Assembly: GCA_902495455.1 (NCBI GenBank)
Contig: CABUXJ010000035.1
Location: 1 to 22,222, forward strand
Direction: 5' to 3'
Length of the DNA stretch: 22,222 nt
DNA from: an uncultured Prevotella sp.
GTDB lineage: Bacteria; Bacteroidota; Bacteroidia; Bacteroidales; Bacteroidaceae
In this document: piece after piece, positions 21,314 through 22,222 of the stretch
Layout of the letters: every line of letters starts with the position of its first letter
How positions within the stretch are numbered: position 1 is the first letter of the stretch
Translations under genes and position numbers: made by a program
Notes under the pieces: model-generated
Database searches by the model: none
What the model was told of the DNA's origin: nothing
The model's input: only the letters and a program-made list of their open reading frames with translations

Positions 21314-22132
21314 TTGATATTAACACACAATGACATGAATGATTTACCAAAGACCAATTTAAATAAGACAAATAGTACAAACAACTCGAACCAAACAGAC
21401 TACTCAGACAAAACGAACGGCTTAAAACATATCCAGCTCCCTCCCTTTGGGAGGGTTGGGGTGGGTTCCGGGTCTGGTCTTGGGGTGGGTTGTAGGTCAG
21501 AGGCTGTTGACTTAGACCCCTACATCCTCTCCCACTCCGACCCCGAGGGCGACTATCTCTACCGCCTCGGGCGTGCCGCCAACGTCCATCTGCTCCACGG
21601 CCGCATGGCCAGCGGCCACTTGCAGGGTCGTCTGCTGAAGATGTTCGTCCACATGATACGCCCCACAAACATCCTTGAGGTCGGCACGTTCACCGGCTAC
21701 AGCGCCATCTGCATGGCCGAAGGTCTCCAGCCCGGCGGCCGTGTCTACACCTTCGAGATCAACGACGAGCAGGAGGACTTCACCCGGCCGTGGATTGAGG
21801 GTTCGCCCGTCGCCGACCGCATCGAGTTCATCATCGGCGACGCCATCACCGAGGCCCCGCGTCTCGGCATCACCTTCGACATGGCCTTCGTCGACGGCGA
21901 CAAGCGCACATACGTCGAGACCTACGAGATGGTGCTCTCTGTCCTGCGCCCTGGCGGATTTATACTTGCGGACAACACCCTCTGGGACGGCCATGTCATC
22001 GACCCCGCATACGACCGCGACCACCAGACCATCGGCATCCGCCGCTTCAACGACTACGTCGCCGCCGATACGCGTGTCGAGCGCGTCATCATCCCCCTGC
22101 GCGACGGACTCACCGTGATCAGAAAGAAGTGA
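21314..22132 (+). CDS. SAM-dependent O-methyltransferase (class I, family 3)
   Basis: The longest open frame gives 272 residues; the conserved protein begins near residue 64 (LDPYILSHSDPEGDYLYRLG). The SAM-binding motif ILEVGTFTGYSA, the acidic metal-site segment AFVDGDKRTYVETYEM and ADNTLWDGHV mark the family of catechol-type and TrmR/YrrM-like methyltransferases. The substrate could be a small catechol or tRNA hydroxyuridine; the sequence does not decide. Residues 1-57 are made by a 9-bp Asn-X-Thr/Ser array and the G-rich repeat. A GTG at 21485 would give 215 residues, the normal family length, and may be the true start; I list the longest frame because I cannot exclude the ATGs at 21314 or 21335. 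The start region is therefore unsure, while the product is well supported. Confidence 0.85.
   Translation: MILTHNDMNDLPKTNLNKTNSTNNSNQTDYSDKTNGLKHIQLPPFGRVGVGSGSGLGVGCRSEAVDLDPYILSHSDPEGDYLYRLGRAANVHLLHGRMASGHLQGRLLKMFVHMIRPTNILEVGTFTGYSAICMAEGLQPGGRVYTFEINDEQEDFTRPWIEGSPVADRIEFIIGDAITEAPRLGITFDMAFVDGDKRTYVETYEMVLSVLRPGGFILADNTLWDGHVIDPAYDRDHQTIGIRRFNDYVAADTRVERVIIPLRDGLTVIRKK
21362..21415. repeat. Six-unit degenerate 9-bp array
   Basis: Units AATAAGACA, AATAGTACA, AACAACTCG, AACCAAACA, GACTACTCA and GACAAAACG run head to tail. In the methyltransferase frame each unit encodes Asn/Asp-X-Thr/Ser. It lies upstream of the G-rich repeat in the possible N-terminal extension. Confidence 0.7.
21421..21467. 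repeat. G-rich repeat, right-type copy
   Basis: This 47-base block matches 321-367 in 45 positions by eye, including the flanking CTTAAAACATATCC. The four-run G motif is at 21449-21465 on the plus strand. It lies inside the longest methyltransferase frame and 20 bases before the GTG candidate start. Confidence 0.85.
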
Positions 22133-22222
22133 GGGGCGTGGCCCCACCCCGGCCCTCCCCACAAACCCACCACAAACCCACCCCACAACCCACCCCAACC
22201 CTCCCAAAGGGAGGGAGCTGGA
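22133..22222. repeat. C-rich repeat region at window end, left-type copy
   Basis: After the methyltransferase stop the plus strand is C-rich, with tandem ACAAACCCACC-type units. It then runs into another left-type repeat from 22188 to the window end (CCCAACCCTCCCAAAGGGAG). The minus-strand four-run G motif is at 22189-22205. The element is cut by the window edge. Confidence 0.75.

Noticed and set aside
20476..21384. Upstream extension of the xerD frame to a 609-residue protein
   Set aside because: The extension runs antisense through aroQ, contains repeat-derived sequence (SSLPSGGLGW) and has no recombinase features. The XerD-like N-terminus starts at 20475.

Overview
The window reads as a chromosomal segment of a Bacteroidota bacterium, most likely Bacteroidales and probably near Prevotellaceae. 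Three points support this. Several genes are preceded by the Bacteroidota promoter pattern (TTG or TTTG, about 19-20 bases, then TAnnTTTG) rather than -35/-10 boxes. Recognisable Shine-Dalgarno sites are scarce. Three secreted proteins end in the short tail KG(I/L)xIxGGKK(V/I)(V/I)(V/I)K typical of Prevotella-like exported proteins. The genus is an inference.

Layout, left to right. 1-430 is a repeat-filled intergenic region. 431-1084 is an exported DUF4294-type protein. 1085-1602 holds a repeat element and a long, structured leader. 1603-6582 is a 1659-residue multidomain secreted protein followed by a strong terminator. 6583-6952 is repeats plus a promoter. 6953-9729 is the lipid/RNA block acpP-fabF-rnc. 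9906-11048 is a second secreted protein that shares a domain with the 1659-residue one. 11128-11761 is non-coding with a 22-bp repeat array and the mutS promoter. 11762-14374 is mutS. On the minus strand follow a PKD-domain secreted protein (14480-16330), an M16 zinc peptidase (16460-19276) and xerD (19555-20475). On the plus strand come aroQ (20758-21198) and a SAM-dependent O-methyltransferase (21314-22132). The window ends in another repeat.

The genes are mostly housekeeping: type II fatty-acid synthesis, RNA processing, mismatch repair, chromosome dimer resolution and the shikimate pathway. They are interspersed with large exported proteins. No mobile-element gene, CRISPR array, rRNA or tRNA was seen.

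The most unusual content lies between the genes. At least five intergenic elements have arms made of degenerate 7-bp units containing TGA, and four of them form long inverted repeats. They sit at or just after stop codons. In one case both convergent genes (mutS and the PKD gene) take their stop codons from the outermost units of a 111-bp palindrome. xerD takes its last codons from an 87-bp near-perfect inverted repeat. Separate 9-bp and 22-bp degenerate arrays, and inverted pairs of C/G-rich repeats able to form G-quadruplexes on either strand, fill other gaps. One of these repeats has become part of the 5' end of the methyltransferase reading frame. Their shared architecture with differing sequence is the best candidate here for an under-described system.
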